Source of the DNA: Adiantum capillus-veneris
Taxonomy: Eukaryota > Streptophyta > Polypodiopsida > Polypodiales > Pteridaceae
NCBI GenBank assembly: GCA_014529385.2
Contig: CM043971.1
Coordinates: forward strand, 52,365,209-52,429,208
Direction of reading: 5' to 3'
DNA length: 64,000 bases
Shown piece after piece: positions 11,208-22,056 of this stretch. The notes under the pieces were generated by a model. That model did no database searches. It was not told the origin of the DNA and saw nothing but the letters and a program-made list of their open reading frames with translations. The stretch's first letter is position 1. Each line of letters opens with the position of its first letter. Made by a program: the position numbers and the translations under genes.

Positions 11208-11870
11208 GCATTACGAGATCACACATTAGTGATTAATGCTACGAAAAGTGAATTTTTCCTACCAGAGATACATTTTTTGGGACACATTGTGTCAACAGCA
11301 GGAGTGCAAATGAACTAGGCCAAGATAGAGACTATCCGTGATTGGCCCGATTTGAGGAATGTCCATGAAGTTAGAAGCTTCTTGGGACTGTGTTCGTACT
11401 ACAGGCGGTTCAGATGAAAGTTTGCAGAGGTTGCTTCCCCTTTGCATACCTTGACACAGAAAGGAGTACCTTTTTCGTGGGGACCCACAGAGGTGACTGC
11501 CTTTCGGACATTGAAAGAGAAATTCACTACAGGACCAGATTTGACTTTGCCGGACTTGCAGAAGTCATTTGAAGTATTTTGTGATGCTTGTGGTCGTAGT
11601 CTGGGTACGGTCTTGATGCAAGAAGGCCATGTCATAGCTTACGAGAGCCGTTTGTTCTCTAGGCCGGAGATGACAACACAGATCTATGGGAAAGAGCTTT
11701 TGGCGGTTATCCACGCTCTTACTCAGTGGCGGCATTACCTACTCGGAGTGGATTTTACTGTCTTTACAGACCATCAGAGTTTGCGCTACTTCTTGTCAGA
11801 GAAGCAGCTTTCGGAAAAGCAGATGCGGTAGGTGAACATCTTGTCACAGTTCCACTTCTAGATTGTCCAT
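11208..11870 (+). pseudogene. E1 connection and RNase H domain
   Basis: From 11208: [50 protein letters not shown], then HTLTQKGVPFSWGPTEV. RNase H is in 11560-11830: FEVFCDACGRSLGTVLMQ, IYGKELLAVIHALTQWRHYL, FTVFTDHQSLRYFLSEKQ, keeping the D, E and D residues. A stop lies at 11318 and a frame change near 11410. SEKQL is tandemly repeated (SEKQLSEKQM) just before a stop at 11829. Confidence 0.88.
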
Positions 11871-13289
11871 GTGCAGGGACAGAAGAATGTGGTGGCAGAT
11901 GCTTTGTCTCGAAAACCGTTGGTTTTGGCTATTTCCGTTATACATCATAGGAGCTTCGAGGATATGGTCGATCAATATGCCACAGATACAGATTTTGCAG
12001 ATAATTTCACACGGATACGGGATGGGGAGACAGTAGCTGGATACTCCCTTCGGGAAGGCTACTTGATGAAAAAGACTATGTTGTGCGTTACATAGCCGTT
12101 GAGGGAATAGGTTATGAATGATTGCCACTGTCCACCTTTTACGGGTCACCGCGGCATTGCTACCACCATGAAAGGGGTAGAGAGAGATTTCTTTTGGCGG
12201 AGACTGAAGAAGGATGTGGAAGAGTTTGTGCACATTTGCTTGGTATGCCAGAAGGTCAAGTTTGACAGGCATAAGGCACAGGGATTGTTACAGCCTTTAC
12301 CCATACCCACCCGCCCCTGGGAAAATATTGAAATGGATTTCATTTTTTTTTATCTCCCGAGAATACAGAATGATCACGATGATTTTCCGATTACATGGCA
12401 CGCCTGAGACGATTGTCTCCGACAGAGACCCTAGATTTATGAGTTTGTTTTGGAAGGCAATTTGGGAGAACATTGGCACGCGGTTGCAGTTCTCGTCATC
12501 GTTCCACTTGCAGACTGACGGGCAATCTGAGATTGCCAATTCAGTGATTTTAGATTTATTGAAGTCTTGTATCTCGCATCAGAAGACTCAATGGGAAAAG
12601 AACTTACCTTTGGTGGAATTTGCCTACAATAACACGATACACTCTTCGACGGGGAAGACGCCATATGAGATTGTTGAAAGTGCTGCGAAGGTTCCATCCT
12701 TCCTGAGCACGAAAGATTAGAAATTTGAAGCGGATGAATATTCGCGAGATTTGGATACGGCTTTTGCCAAGGTTCTCGAGACTTTGCAGGAGTCTCAAGA
12801 ACGACAGAAAAAGCCAGCGGATCGCCATCGTCGCGACTGGAAACTGAAGGAGGATGATTGGGTGCTCTTACTTTTGAGAAGGCACGCGTAAGAAAGAAAA
12901 AGGGAAAGGAGAGGCTTTTTCCAAAGCTTAGTATGTGATACTACGGACCTTTCCAAATTACTGACAAGATAAATGATGTCTCCTTTCGATTGAAACTGCC
13001 AGATACTTGGAGGATTCACAATGCATTGCATGTGAGTCTCTTGAAACCTGTTAAGGGTGATGTGGCTGATGATGGGGAGCCTGATGAGCAACCCAAAGTG
13101 GAAGAAAACGAGGAGATCCTTGTTCCTGAACAGATTTTGGCACATAATGATACGAAGAAAGGTAAAGTTCGAAGGCGGTTCTTGGTTAAGTTCAAGAACT
13201 TTCCTGCATTTGATGCGAAGTGGATGGAGGAGGAGGACCTAGCAGATACTCCTCGGATTGTGAAACTTTACCTCGATGTTTTGGTTTAG
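11871..13289 (+). pseudogene. E1 integrase and chromodomain
   Basis: The frame opens with QGQKNVVADALSRKPL. The zinc-binding part is near 12120-12260 (FTGHRGIATTMKG, CLVCQKVKF). The core starts MDFIF but about 110 bp are deleted near 12375, then RLHGTPETIVSDRDPRF (second Asp) and TDGQSEIAN (Glu). HSSTGKTPYEIVE follows. Stops lie at 12092 and 12718. The C-terminus (12990-13289) has WRIHNALHVSLLKP and a chromodomain: LVPEQILA, RRRFLVKFKNFPAFDAKW and MEEEDLA. Chromodomains target integration to marked chromatin. Confidence 0.9.
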
Positions 13290-13870
13290 TATAGTCTACT
13301 CCAAACGGAACCCAGAATTCAGCTTGGCCGGAGATCTGGTGCAGTGGGATGCACAAGAGGGGAGTCACTCCACTCCTTTGTCAACAGATGCCTCGATTTT
13401 GATACTAAAGTCACTGATGTCTCTTTGAGCTTCAGGGATACTGAGAGCTGACAGTATTCTGTTGGATGACTTTATGAAATGGAATTCTTGATTATGATAC
13501 TGATTTGTTCTTGACTTCTTGTGAGTGCAGGAACTGATAGCCGAAATGACTGCAGCATTTTGGTCTGATTGATCTCGAATAGACATGGTTGCAATAGGGG
13601 TTAGTCAATCGGACATCGTTGAGGTCCCGATTGGACCTAGATGTGATTGCTAGCTACATTGCCGATAAATCATGGTCTAAGATCCGAATGAATGTTGAAT
13701 GTCATGTGATGTCTGATGATATCCTGTGATGTCGTGTGATGTGACTGTCGATTTTGTACATGTGCTAGATGTGCGTTCCTAGTACGTAGGTACTAACAGT
13801 CAGTGTCTGCTAAGACGGTTTATGGCTTTTGTCGGTTTTGTAGGCGTAATCGCGGTCGATTACAATGCTT
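13290..13870 (+). other. E1 3' untranslated interior
   Basis: Non-coding sequence between the pol stop and the polypurine tract. It carries short direct repeats such as GTGATGTC and TGTGATGT near 13700-13745. The same stretch is present in E2 (55604-56159), so it is part of the element rather than a later insertion. Confidence 0.7.
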
Positions 13871-14455
13871 TCAAGAGGGGGGTATGTCACAAAGTGATGA
13901 CGTGGTGGACAACAGAAACCCTAATTTTTGCCAGAAACCCTAAAATTCTTGCAAACCCTAATTTCTGCCAGAAACCCTAATTTCCGGAAATCGCGGAGGC
14001 GGATTATTATTATTATTATTATTTTTTTTTTGGAAAATGATGATCGACGCAAATTTCGCTTTTTTCTCTACTTAAATGAGAAAGAGAGAGAGAATGCTTT
14101 TGCTTTTATGTTGACTCTGTGTGAGAGAGAGAGAGCAATTGCTTTTGATTTGAAGCTTTTGGGGCTCTGCTTTTGGGCATCCCTTGTAACCTTTAAATTA
14201 GCGGTGAGGGCCTCACTTCTCAGAGCATCTGGACACAGAGTCTGAGAGTGAAACCCTAACCGCTCTCTTGTACTTTGATGATTGATTAATATAAAAAGAA
14301 ATTCCGAAAGGGGCGCCAGTCTTTGGGGCCAATATCTCTAGGCACGGAACTCCGCCGGGCGAGTGCAAATCTATTGTGATCTGTGAATTGTTTTGAAGTG
14401 GTTATTTGGTGCTGTCGCGGTTGATTCTTGACTTGGAGTGTCCAAGTCTGTTACA
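13871..14455 (+). repeat. E1 polypurine tract and 3' LTR
   Basis: CAAGAGGGGGGTA (13872-13884) directly precedes the LTR at 13885-14455, as expected for the plus-strand primer. The LTR copies the 5' LTR, including telo-boxes near 13915-13985 and the GGCGCC motif at 14291-14333. Confidence 0.93.
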
Positions 14456-15709
14456 GTGAATGGCAAAACCCCGTTTCACATGACTCATCAACTCCTGAAT
14501 GGAAGCTGACTTTTGTTCTAAGCAGTAATCTCGGATCTTTGTAGGTAGACCCAAGGTAAACCGCTCAATTTGTTTCCTGAACGAGATCTTCTTGAATGAA
14601 GAGGCGGGTAGAAAAGAGCTCCAGAATCTCTCGCAATAAGCGTCCACTGTATCTTTCTTGGTCATTCGAAGATGGTTCCAAGCAGTTCGTATGTCGCGTT
14701 CATACTCTCGAGTCAGCCAAGAAGAAATAAAAAGCCTCTTGAATTTCAGCCATTTAATTGGCACAGTTTGGTTTAATAGAAGCGTGGACCACCAAGTTCG
14801 AGCATTCCCCTTAAAGTAAGAGGCAGCTCTCCGTATCTTGGAGTGCTCTTGAGTAACGCCCTCCCGCGAAAGTGATGTCAAACTGCTGTACAAAAGACAA
14901 AGCCTTCGAAGCATCTCTATAACCAGAAAAAGTGTCAAGTTTAATTGACTGTCCACCTTCCTTAAACTCTCGAACTTTCTTGCTTTTGTCTTCCAGAAAG
15001 TCATACTGGTTGGCTTTATAAAAATTCTTCTTCTTTGCATAAAAGTTGCTGCCATCAGAGTCGGAACTTTCTGAAGACGAGTCCTCTGTAAAATTGTCAC
15101 TCACGGGTCGAGATTTAGATTTCTTTGCCTTTTTCTTGCCCTTTCCGAAGCGTTGCTTTTTGCTTCGCTTTTTACCTTTTTGCCTTCTTCGCTCGAGTCA
15201 GATGAGCTAGAAGAACTATCAGAAGAAGAAGAAGAAGAAGAAGAAGAACTGGGTACTCCTTTAAATCGAACACGCTTCTTCTGTTTCTTTGCCTTTTTCA
15301 AATGTCGACTGACGGCCCAAATAATTCGGGAAGTTAGTGCCTTTCTTTTGCTTTTACCTTTATTTTGCGCGTCAAAAAGCTGAGCAATTCGTGCATCAAC
15401 CACCTCTTCTAATACTTGCTCTGTGTACATCCTGGGAGTAGGAGGTTTCTTGGGTGGTTCTGTGGTCTGCTGCCACTACGCGTGCACCTCCTCGAAAGAG
15501 GTCTCGTTCATATATTTTGCAAATTTTGGGTCCTTCGCAAAATTGAGCATCATCTTTGTTGTGTCGTCGATCAATCGTTGACGCTCCATCTATTCGAGCT
15601 CTGCCCGAGTAGGCCGAGGCGGGCCATACTCCTTGCGTGAATGTTCGTTGTGATCCCTTCCCGCATCTCCGGATGCAGAGGGAGTCGACTGATCTTTGCC
15701 TGAAGCCAT
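14456..15709 (-). pseudogene. E0 gag proximal part
   Basis: The minus-strand ATG at 15709 (MASGKDQSTPSASGDAGRD) is followed by the family pattern: acidic start, Lys-rich blocks, a run of about ten Ser codons near 15200-15240, SSSESSDSDG, FLEDKSKKVREFKEGG, LSFVQQFDITFAGGRYS, NARTWWSTLL and NHLRMTKKDTVDAYCERF. Several frame changes and stops are present (about 15595, 15480, 15330, 15101, 14860). It ends in GFAIH at the E1 insertion point. Here the WW pair that E1 lost is intact. Confidence 0.9.
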
Positions 15710-15764
15710 AGGTGCCGCGGAAAAAATTAGGGATCGGATTTTTCGTTGAAGAGAAATCGGCCGT

Positions 15765-15776
15765 GCTCTGATACCA
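15765..15776 (-). other. E0 primer-binding site
   Basis: TGGTATCAGAGC on the minus strand, two bases inside the LTR end GTTAC(G). It is the same tRNA-Met type as in E1. Confidence 0.92.
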
Positions 15777-15777
15777 C

Positions 15778-16458
15778 CGTAACGGACTTGGACACTCCCA
15801 AGTCAAGAATTCTACCGCGACAGCACAAATAACCACTTCAAAACAGTTCACAGTTCACAATTGATTCGACACTGGCCCGCGGAGTCCCATGCCTAGAGAT
15901 ATTGGCCCCAAAGATTGGCGCCCCTTTCGTTCTTTATGTATTAATCTGTGTTCAAAGTACAAGAATGTGGGCAGGCGCTCACACTCAGACTCTGCGTCCA
16001 GATGCTCTGAGTTATGAGGCTGTGCCCACAAATTTAAAGGCTACAAGGGATGCTAAAAGTAGAGCCCCAAAAGCTGAAAATCAAAGCTTTTAAAAAACAA
16101 AGCTTTTAAAAAACAAAGCGAAAGCTCTTCAATAATAAAGTAAGAGAGGCTTCTCTCTCTCTCTGAACCACTTGCGTGGAATAAAGCAAAAGGGCTCTCT
16201 CTCTCTCTCTCTTGCAATTGCGTAGAAAAACAGCAAAAGCAATGTCCAAAAGTTGCCGCAAAACTGCTTTTCCCTGTTGCCATAAAATCTGCCGCGATTT
16301 GCAGACTGCCACGTCAGCAATTGTACGGAATTGCCATGTCAGCAGTACGGCAATTTTCTTCTTTGCAGTCAGCCAGCTATGTCAACCTTTAACCGCATTT
16401 TCCCCGGGGGTCCATTGCTTGTGTATGTACTGGGCAGCCATGTCACCAGTTTGTGACA
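15778..16458 (-). repeat. E0 5' LTR
   Basis: 681 bp. It starts TGTCACAAAC at 16458 and ends GTTACG at 15778, where the expected final A has mutated. It contains CT/GA microsatellites (about 16150-16212), the AAAGCTTT-rich middle shared with other family LTRs, and the conserved GGCGCC motif at 15901-15938. It lacks the long telo-box array of E1. Confidence 0.9.
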
Positions 16459-16463
16459 CTATA

Positions 16464-16613
16464 GGTGTTACATTTCAGTTTGTTGAGTTTTAACAGGTGC
16501 AGTGGAATTGAAATGGCGACAAGGTCTAGACTTTACACTTTCATAAATCTTTACTTCTTTCCTTGCGTAAATGGTGCTACTTAGCACGAGAGATGTTTCC
16601 TTTGATTTCCTTG

Positions 16614-16677
<64 letters not shown>

Positions 16678-16780
16678 CTATGGGGTCTCAACGAAGCCTC
16701 TCAAGGGCGCCAATGTGAACAGTAATTTTGCAAATGGTCGGACATTGTATGGCCAATGTGAACGGTAATTTCACCCGCAG
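16464..16780 (-). repeat. LTR-D fragment with long GA microsatellite
   Basis: Homologous to the E6 5' LTR at 63338-63640: GGTGCTACTTAGCACGAGAG, then a TTTCCTTGAAG border, a GA run (16619-16675) and CCTCTCAAGGGC. This was the sequence E0 inserted next to. No internal region accompanies it. Confidence 0.75.
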
Positions 16781-17626
16781 ACGGGAAGTTGGTGGGCACT
16801 GGAATTCGTATAGTAATAGGTCCCCCCGTCGCACTTAGCAAGTTGGTGGATACTAGGAAGTGAACTCAATAAAGGCATAAAGTCAAGGTGGGATCACCAA
16901 CAGAAAGTGTTCGATAGTTGGGCCACATTGCACTTTTGGATGCGGTCCCAATGAGGATAGATGGTCAGATGACTAGTGGGAGCCCAACGGAAGCATCTCC
17001 TAAAAATTAGGGAACTGCCATTTTGGGCCGTGAAATGTGTTTGCGTCAGTACCTTCGGTATGACCAGGGGAATACTTAACAACTCTGCCGCGAAGTCAAT
17101 TGAGCAACTAGTTGAGAGATTCTTGAGCGGGAAGCCCAATGCGGGAAAATTGCATGCATGAGTGTCAAGTGGCACTTTTTGGCCAATTTACCAAGTTTGG
17201 GAGAACAGAACTCGTAACTGACTTTTTGGAGCAGTTTTGGAGGCTAATTTGATTTTCAGTCATTTCTCTCCATTTTTGAGCTTCCCATGACTTTACCTAG
17301 GACTAAGGAGTTCATTTTCAGCATTGGAAGGCATCGGATGCATGTTTATAGGGCTGTTTTACTGTGTTTTCAGTGATACGCAGGTTTTGGCAGCCATGGA
17401 AATCTTTCCCTTTTGCATCTATTTGTTCACAGATGCATTATAGGTCACGCGCAGAAGCGGGGGCGCTGGATTTATGCTCTGGGGATGCTTCATTGAGAAC
17501 TTGTCACAGGTTAAGAGCTATGGAGTGATTTCTTTCCCTCTCATGTACAGTGTGGTGCTAGGAGTGATGCCCTGCACACTACACACTGCTCTCTCTCCCC
17601 CCTACGTGCAGTTATGTGATACCCCA
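16781..17626 (+). repeat. LTR-G, left part (interrupted by E8)
   Basis: It matches, in opposite orientation, 59190-59720: for example GCATCTCCTAAAA, TTAGGGAACTGCCATTTTGG and GTTAAGAGCTATGGAGTG. E8 is inserted at its right edge, flanked by CCCCA (17622-17626). The sequence resumes at 22057. The left border is approximate. Confidence 0.75.
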
Positions 17627-18765
17627 TGTCACGTGACACATCCAACCCTATGTGTCCGTGGACAAGCTACAACACGACAAGGGTTCAATCAGTCTAGTCA
17701 GTCTAGATTTAGAAGTGATCTGGCACTTTTGTGAGTCTATTCGTAGACCGTGCATACCCAGTCACTTAGTGTAGATGCATATCCTCTGGTTGCACACAGC
17801 ATGATCATAAGCATTCCCATCAGAATCCATCAGGGGAATTTTCCAGTGCATTTAGCCTATTTTACCTATTTTTGACATTTTTCACTTATTAATTTAAGTG
17901 ACTTTTGTTAGAAAGTAGGTAGGGCAAATTAAGTAAGTTTGTATATAAGCAGACCTAAACTAGCACTAATTGGCAGAAGAGGCAATAGGAGCTCCACCGC
18001 TCAATAGGCAACTTCTCAAGCAAGAACCCCTTTGGGCGATTCCCTCAAGCAAGATCCCATGGGCCATCAACCTAGCGTTTTCTCCAACAAGCAAGCCTAG
18101 CGTTTTTGGACATCATTGCCTAGCCTCTCAGTACTTTGCGTTTTTCAACAGATCTTCACCGCAAGGACCCCTCAGCCCTAGCGTTAGTAAAAAGCCCAGA
18201 TCGCCCTCCCTTCTGGCTCGCATTTTTCAGCAATGAAGCAACAACAGATTCAGCCCTTAAGGACATCAGTTTTCAGCCCTAAAACCTGCAGATTTTCAGC
18301 GACAAAGATCAGCAGAAATCAGCCCCAAAACCAGCGTTTTGGATTTGCAACAGATTTCAGCCCATAGCGTTTTTGGACAGCAGATAAAGACCTTCAGTTT
18401 TCAGCCCTAGAGTTGGCCTCGTTATCTCCGTCGTCGTCGTCGTCGACATAGCCTAGACTTGCATCAGTCACATGCATCCCCATTGTACCAGTTTGTGCAA
18501 TCAATAGTAGACCACTCTCGCCGACGAGAGTGGGGCCTTCAAAGGAGGGTTTTACAACAGTCTCTGGTGTCGTATTCTCTTCTCTCTCTATCTCTCAGTC
18601 TCATACACTTGCACGCACACTGTCCATTCCCTTTGTTTGTGATCATAGCATTCTCTCACTAAGAACTGAAGGCTCTACCTTTCATAAGAACAAAAGGAAC
18701 CTTGAGCACAGTTCGGAGCACTCATCTTAAGCAAAGTGCAAACATTCATTCCGCTGCACCTAACA
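17627..18765 (+). repeat. E8 5' LTR (LTR-C type)
   Basis: Starts TGTCACGTGACACATCC and ends CTGCACCTAACA. A TATA box (GTATATAAGC) lies at 17941-17950. The middle (about 18050-18420) is full of short phrases such as AGCGTTTT and TTTTCAGCCC. A hairpin with a 9-bp stem is at 18512-18533. CT repeats lie near 18580. Confidence 0.9.
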
Positions 18766-18766
18766 T

Positions 18767-18778
18767 TGGTATCAGAGC
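18767..18778 (+). other. E8 primer-binding site
   Basis: TGGTATCAGAGC one base after the LTR end. tRNA-Met type. Confidence 0.92.
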
Positions 18779-19262
18779 TTTGGTAGTCTTTTGTATCACT
18801 CAAGGAAAGAACCACAAGAATCACAAGAATCTTTTTTGCTTGTTGCGGTCGCACAAACCCAAGTTCGCTTGGGCGTGTCGATTCCTAATCGTGTTTTTGA
18901 AGAGTGACAGGAATCCCAAGAAAGAAGGGCTTGTCCAGCCTCCCCTTGTGCCTCTTTTACTCATTGAGAGCGGACTGTGCACTTAGCGGCCGGCCAATCG
19001 ACGTGAGGTGGGAAAAAGCAACCTTGGTGTGAGCGCAAGGCCGCCAAGGGGTGCGCCCGCAGAAAAGAGCTGAACTCGGGTGAAGAGAAGATCCTTCTTT
19101 AACCCAGATTGCAAGCGAAAGAAGAACCTCAAGAACCTCAAGACCCGCAAGAACCTCAAGAACTCAAGAACCCCAAGAACCAAGACCCTCAAGAACCCAA
19201 GTTCCTCATGAACTTAAGAACCCAAGACCACAAGAACCCACAAGAACCCACGACTTCAGTGT
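18779..19262 (+). other. E8 leader with CAAGAACC repeats
   Basis: Untranslated leader between primer site and gag. From about 19125 to 19250 it is built from repeats of CAAGAACC(T/C) with small spacers. The same leader is found in E5 on the minus strand (41037-41453), so it belongs to the family. Confidence 0.75.
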
Positions 19263-19727
19263 ATGGTCATCACTTGAAGCGGAATGGATACTTCGCTTGG
19301 AGGCGATGAGCATGAGAGAGGCGAAGAAGAATTTTCCCCACCAGGAGGTTTTTCTGACCCTCCCCCTTCCCCATCTACGTCAAGGATTGCACTAACTCCT
19401 ATGGAGGCTTTGGATCAAATGTTTATGGAAAGGAAGTTGGAACGCGAAGCAAGAAATGCAGAAATGGATCGCAGACACGCAGAAAGAATGGCAGAAATGG
19501 AACGCAGACACGCAGAAAGAAGAGCAGAAAGAGAAGCAGAGAGAAAGGAAGCCAAAGCATTCCAAGAACAGAGCGACCGACACGACACAACAAAGACTTC
19601 TGGCGACTCTTTTCTCAAGTTCAGGCACAGATACAAGAGATTTGGGGAACGGAGACTCTCTCAGTCTCTTCTTCTCCAAAGCATGACACACAGGATTTGC
19701 ATGATTATAAGAAGCACGATGAATTGA
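19263..19727 (+). pseudogene. E8 gag N-terminus fused to a post-protease segment
   Basis: The start is the ATG at 19263 (MVIT, then a TGA stop, SGMDTSLGGDEHERG), matching MVITRSGMDTLHEGDEHGG in E5. A proline-rich part (SDPPPSPST) is followed by a charged coiled-coil-like part with an 11-residue repeat (MDRRHAERMAE, MERRHAERRAE; about 19466-19530). Near 19615 the sequence changes to ETLSVSSSPKHDTQDLHDY in another frame, which corresponds to a segment after protease in E5 (SVFSSPKHDTHVLHD). Capsid, zinc knuckle and protease are therefore deleted. Confidence 0.82.
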
Positions 19728-19730
19728 ATG

Positions 19731-20074
19731 ACAACATCCAACCCTATGTGTCCGTGGATAAGCTACAGCACGACAAGGGTTCAATCAGTCCAGTCAGTTT
19801 AGATTTAGAAGTGATCTGGCACTTTTGTGAGTCTATTCGTAGACCGTGCATGCCCAGTCACTTAGTGTAGATGCATATTCTCTTGTTGCACACAGCATGA
19901 TCATAAGCATTCCCATCAGAATCCATCAGAATCCTTCGGGGGAATTTTCCAGTGCATTTAGCCTATTTTACCTATTTTTGACATTTTTCACTTATTAATT
20001 TAAGTGACTTTTGTTGGAAAGTAGGTAGGGCAAATTGAGTAAGTTTGTATATAAGCAAACCTAGACTAGCACTA
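19731..20074 (+). repeat. E8 3' LTR, left part
   Basis: Matches the 5' LTR from about its base 13 (ACATCCAACCC) to CTAGCACTA. It is interrupted at the CACTA copy 20070-20074. Confidence 0.88.
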
Positions 20075-21231
20075 TGTCACGTGACACATCCAACCCTATG
20101 TGTCCCTGGACAAGCTACAGCATGATCAGGGTTCAGTCAGTCCAGTCAGTCTAGATTAGCAGTAATCTGGCACTTTTGTGAGTCTATTTGTAGACCGTGC
20201 ATACACAGTCACTTAGTGTAGATGCATATCCTTTGGTTGCACACAACATGATCATTAGAATTCCCATCAGAATCCATTAGATTCAGTTAGGGGAATTTTC
20301 CAGTGCATTTAGCCTATTTTTCCTATTTTTGGTATTTTTCACTTATTATTTTCAAGTGACTTTCCAACAAAAGTAGGTAGAGCAATTTTGCTAAGTTTGT
20401 ATATAAGCAAACCCAAGTTAGCACTTTCTGGCAGAAGAGGCAACAGGAGCTCCCCGCTCAACATGCACCTTCTCAGCAGGAACCCCCATCAGTACCCCCA
20501 ACGTTTTTGGTCTTCTTCATCGCCAAGACCTCACTCAGTCTAGCATTTGCAGATTTCCTTTGTCCCCACAGATACACTCAGCCCTAGCGTTTTCACAATT
20601 GCTAGCACTTCCACAGCCTGGCGTTTTCAGCCTCCCCATCATCGCCAGCCCTCCCTCAGAGCCCTAGTGTTTTTGCTAGCGCTAGCAGGCAGCCCAGCAT
20701 TTTGGTTTTCAGCCCATTCCGCAGCAGAAGAGGCAGCGTTTTCAGCAATCAAACACAACAACAGATTCAACCCTAGTTGGTTGCAGAAGACCCCCATTTT
20801 CAGCCCTCGAAAATGCAGCCAAAACAGTCATTTTCAGCCACTGAAACAGCCCCGAAATTCAGCAGATAGAAGACCACAGATTTCAGCCCTAGAGTCGTCG
20901 TCGTCATCGTCATAGTCCCAAGTTGCATCAGTCCATTGCATCCGCATTGTACCACTTTGTGCAATCAATAAGTAGACCACTCTCGCCGACGAGAGTGGGG
21001 CCTTCGGAGGAGGGTTTTACAACGTCTCTGGTGTCGTATCTCTCTTTCTCTCTCTTTCTCTCAGTCTCATACACTTGCACGCACAGTAACCATTCACTTT
21101 GTTTGTGATCATAGCACCTTCCATTAAGAACGGAAGGCTCTCCCTTCCCTAAGAACTAAAAGGAACCTTGAGCACAGTTCGGAGCACTCATCTTGAGCAA
21201 AGTGCAAACAATCATTCCATTGCACCTAACA
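20075..21231 (+). repeat. Solo LTR-C nested in the E8 3' LTR
   Basis: Complete LTR, TGTCACGTGACAC to GCACCTAACA, flanked by CACTA (20070-20074 and 21232-21236). No internal sequence adjoins it, so it arose by LTR-LTR recombination after insertion. TATA box near 20399-20406; hairpin at 20977-20998. Confidence 0.93.
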
Positions 21232-21236
21232 CACTA

Positions 21237-22051
21237 ATTGGCAGAAGAGGCAGCAGGAGCTCCACCGCTCAACAGGCAACTTCTCAAGCAAGAACCCCTT
21301 TGGGGCGATTCCCTCAAGCAAGATCCCATCAACCTAGCGTTTTCTCCAACAAGCAAGCCTAGCATTTTTGGACATCATTGCCTAGCCTCTCAGTACTTGG
21401 CGTTTTTCAACAGATTTTCACCGCAAGGACCCCTCAGCCCTAGCGTTAGTAAAAAGCCCAGATCGCCCTTTCTTCTGGCTGGCGTTTTTCAGCAATGAAG
21501 CAACAGCAGATTCAGCCCGAAAAGACCACCAGTTTCAGCCCTTAAGGACATCAGTTTTCAGCCCTAAAACCTGCAGATTTTCAGCGACAAAGATCAGCAG
21601 AAATCAGCCCCAAAACCAGCGTTTTGGATTTGCAGCAGATTTCAGCCCATAGCGTTTTTGGACAGCAGATAAAGACCTTCAGTTTTCAGCCCTAGAGTTG
21701 GCCTCGTTATCTCCGTCGTTGTCGCCGTTGACATAGCATAGACTTGCATCAGTCACATGCATCCCCATTGTACCAGTTTGTGCAATCAATAGTAGACCAC
21801 TCTCGTCGACGAGAGTGGGGTCTTCGGAGGAGGGTTTTACAACAGTCTCTGTGTGTCGTATTCTCTTCTCTCTCTATCTCTCAGTCTCATATGCTTGCAC
21901 GCATAGTGTCCATTCACTTTGTTTGTGATCATAGCATTCTCTCACTAAGAACGGAAGGCTCTACCTTCCATAAGAACAAAAGGAACCTTGAGCACAGTTC
22001 AGAGCACTCATCTTGAGCAAAGCGCAAACATTCATTCCGCGGCTCCTAACA
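21237..22051 (+). repeat. E8 3' LTR, right part
   Basis: Continues the 3' LTR from ATTGGCAGAAGAGG to CTCCTAACA. The hairpin here (21797-21818) is a perfect 22-bp palindrome. The end is followed by the CCCCA target copy. Confidence 0.9.
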
Positions 22052-22056
22052 CCCCA

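Larger units (their letters stand above)
8170..14455 (+). mobile_element. E1: Ty3/gypsy chromovirus, plus strand, nested in E0 gag
   Basis: Two LTRs of 572 and 571 bp (8170-8741 and 13885-14455) differ at roughly 15 positions by eye. There is a tRNA-Met primer site at 8743 and a polypurine tract just before 13885. The flanks share GTGA (8166-8169 and 14456-14459), or AGTGA if the terminal A of the LTR is counted as target. The interior has gag, a decayed protease, RT, RNase H, integrase and chromodomain, with a deletion at the start of RT and another in the integrase core. It cannot move by itself. Confidence 0.95.
6475..16458 (-). mobile_element. E0: Ty3/gypsy element, minus strand, split by E1
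   Basis: The LTR ends are TGTAAC at 6475 (plus-strand view) and TTGTGACA ending at 16458. Both are flanked by the same 5 bp, CTATA (6470-6474 and 16459-16463), so the borders are firm. On the minus strand the order is 5' LTR (15778-16458), tRNA-Met primer site, gag, then E1 inserted at 8170-14455, the rest of gag, protease remnant, start of RT, then a truncated 3' LTR (6475 to about 7108). The RT core, RNase H, integrase and the first part of the 3' LTR were lost in one deletion near 7110. It is the same family as E1 and E2. Confidence 0.93.
17627..22051 (+). mobile_element. E8: LTR-C family element with internal deletion, nested in LTR-G
   Basis: Flanked by CCCCA on both sides (17622-17626 and 22052-22056). 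Order: 5' LTR (17627-18765), primer site, leader, gag N-terminus, a large deletion to a post-protease segment, then the 3' LTR, which lacks roughly its first 12 bp and is interrupted by a solo LTR of the same family. LTR-G sequence on both sides joins cleanly when E8 is removed. Confidence 0.92.
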
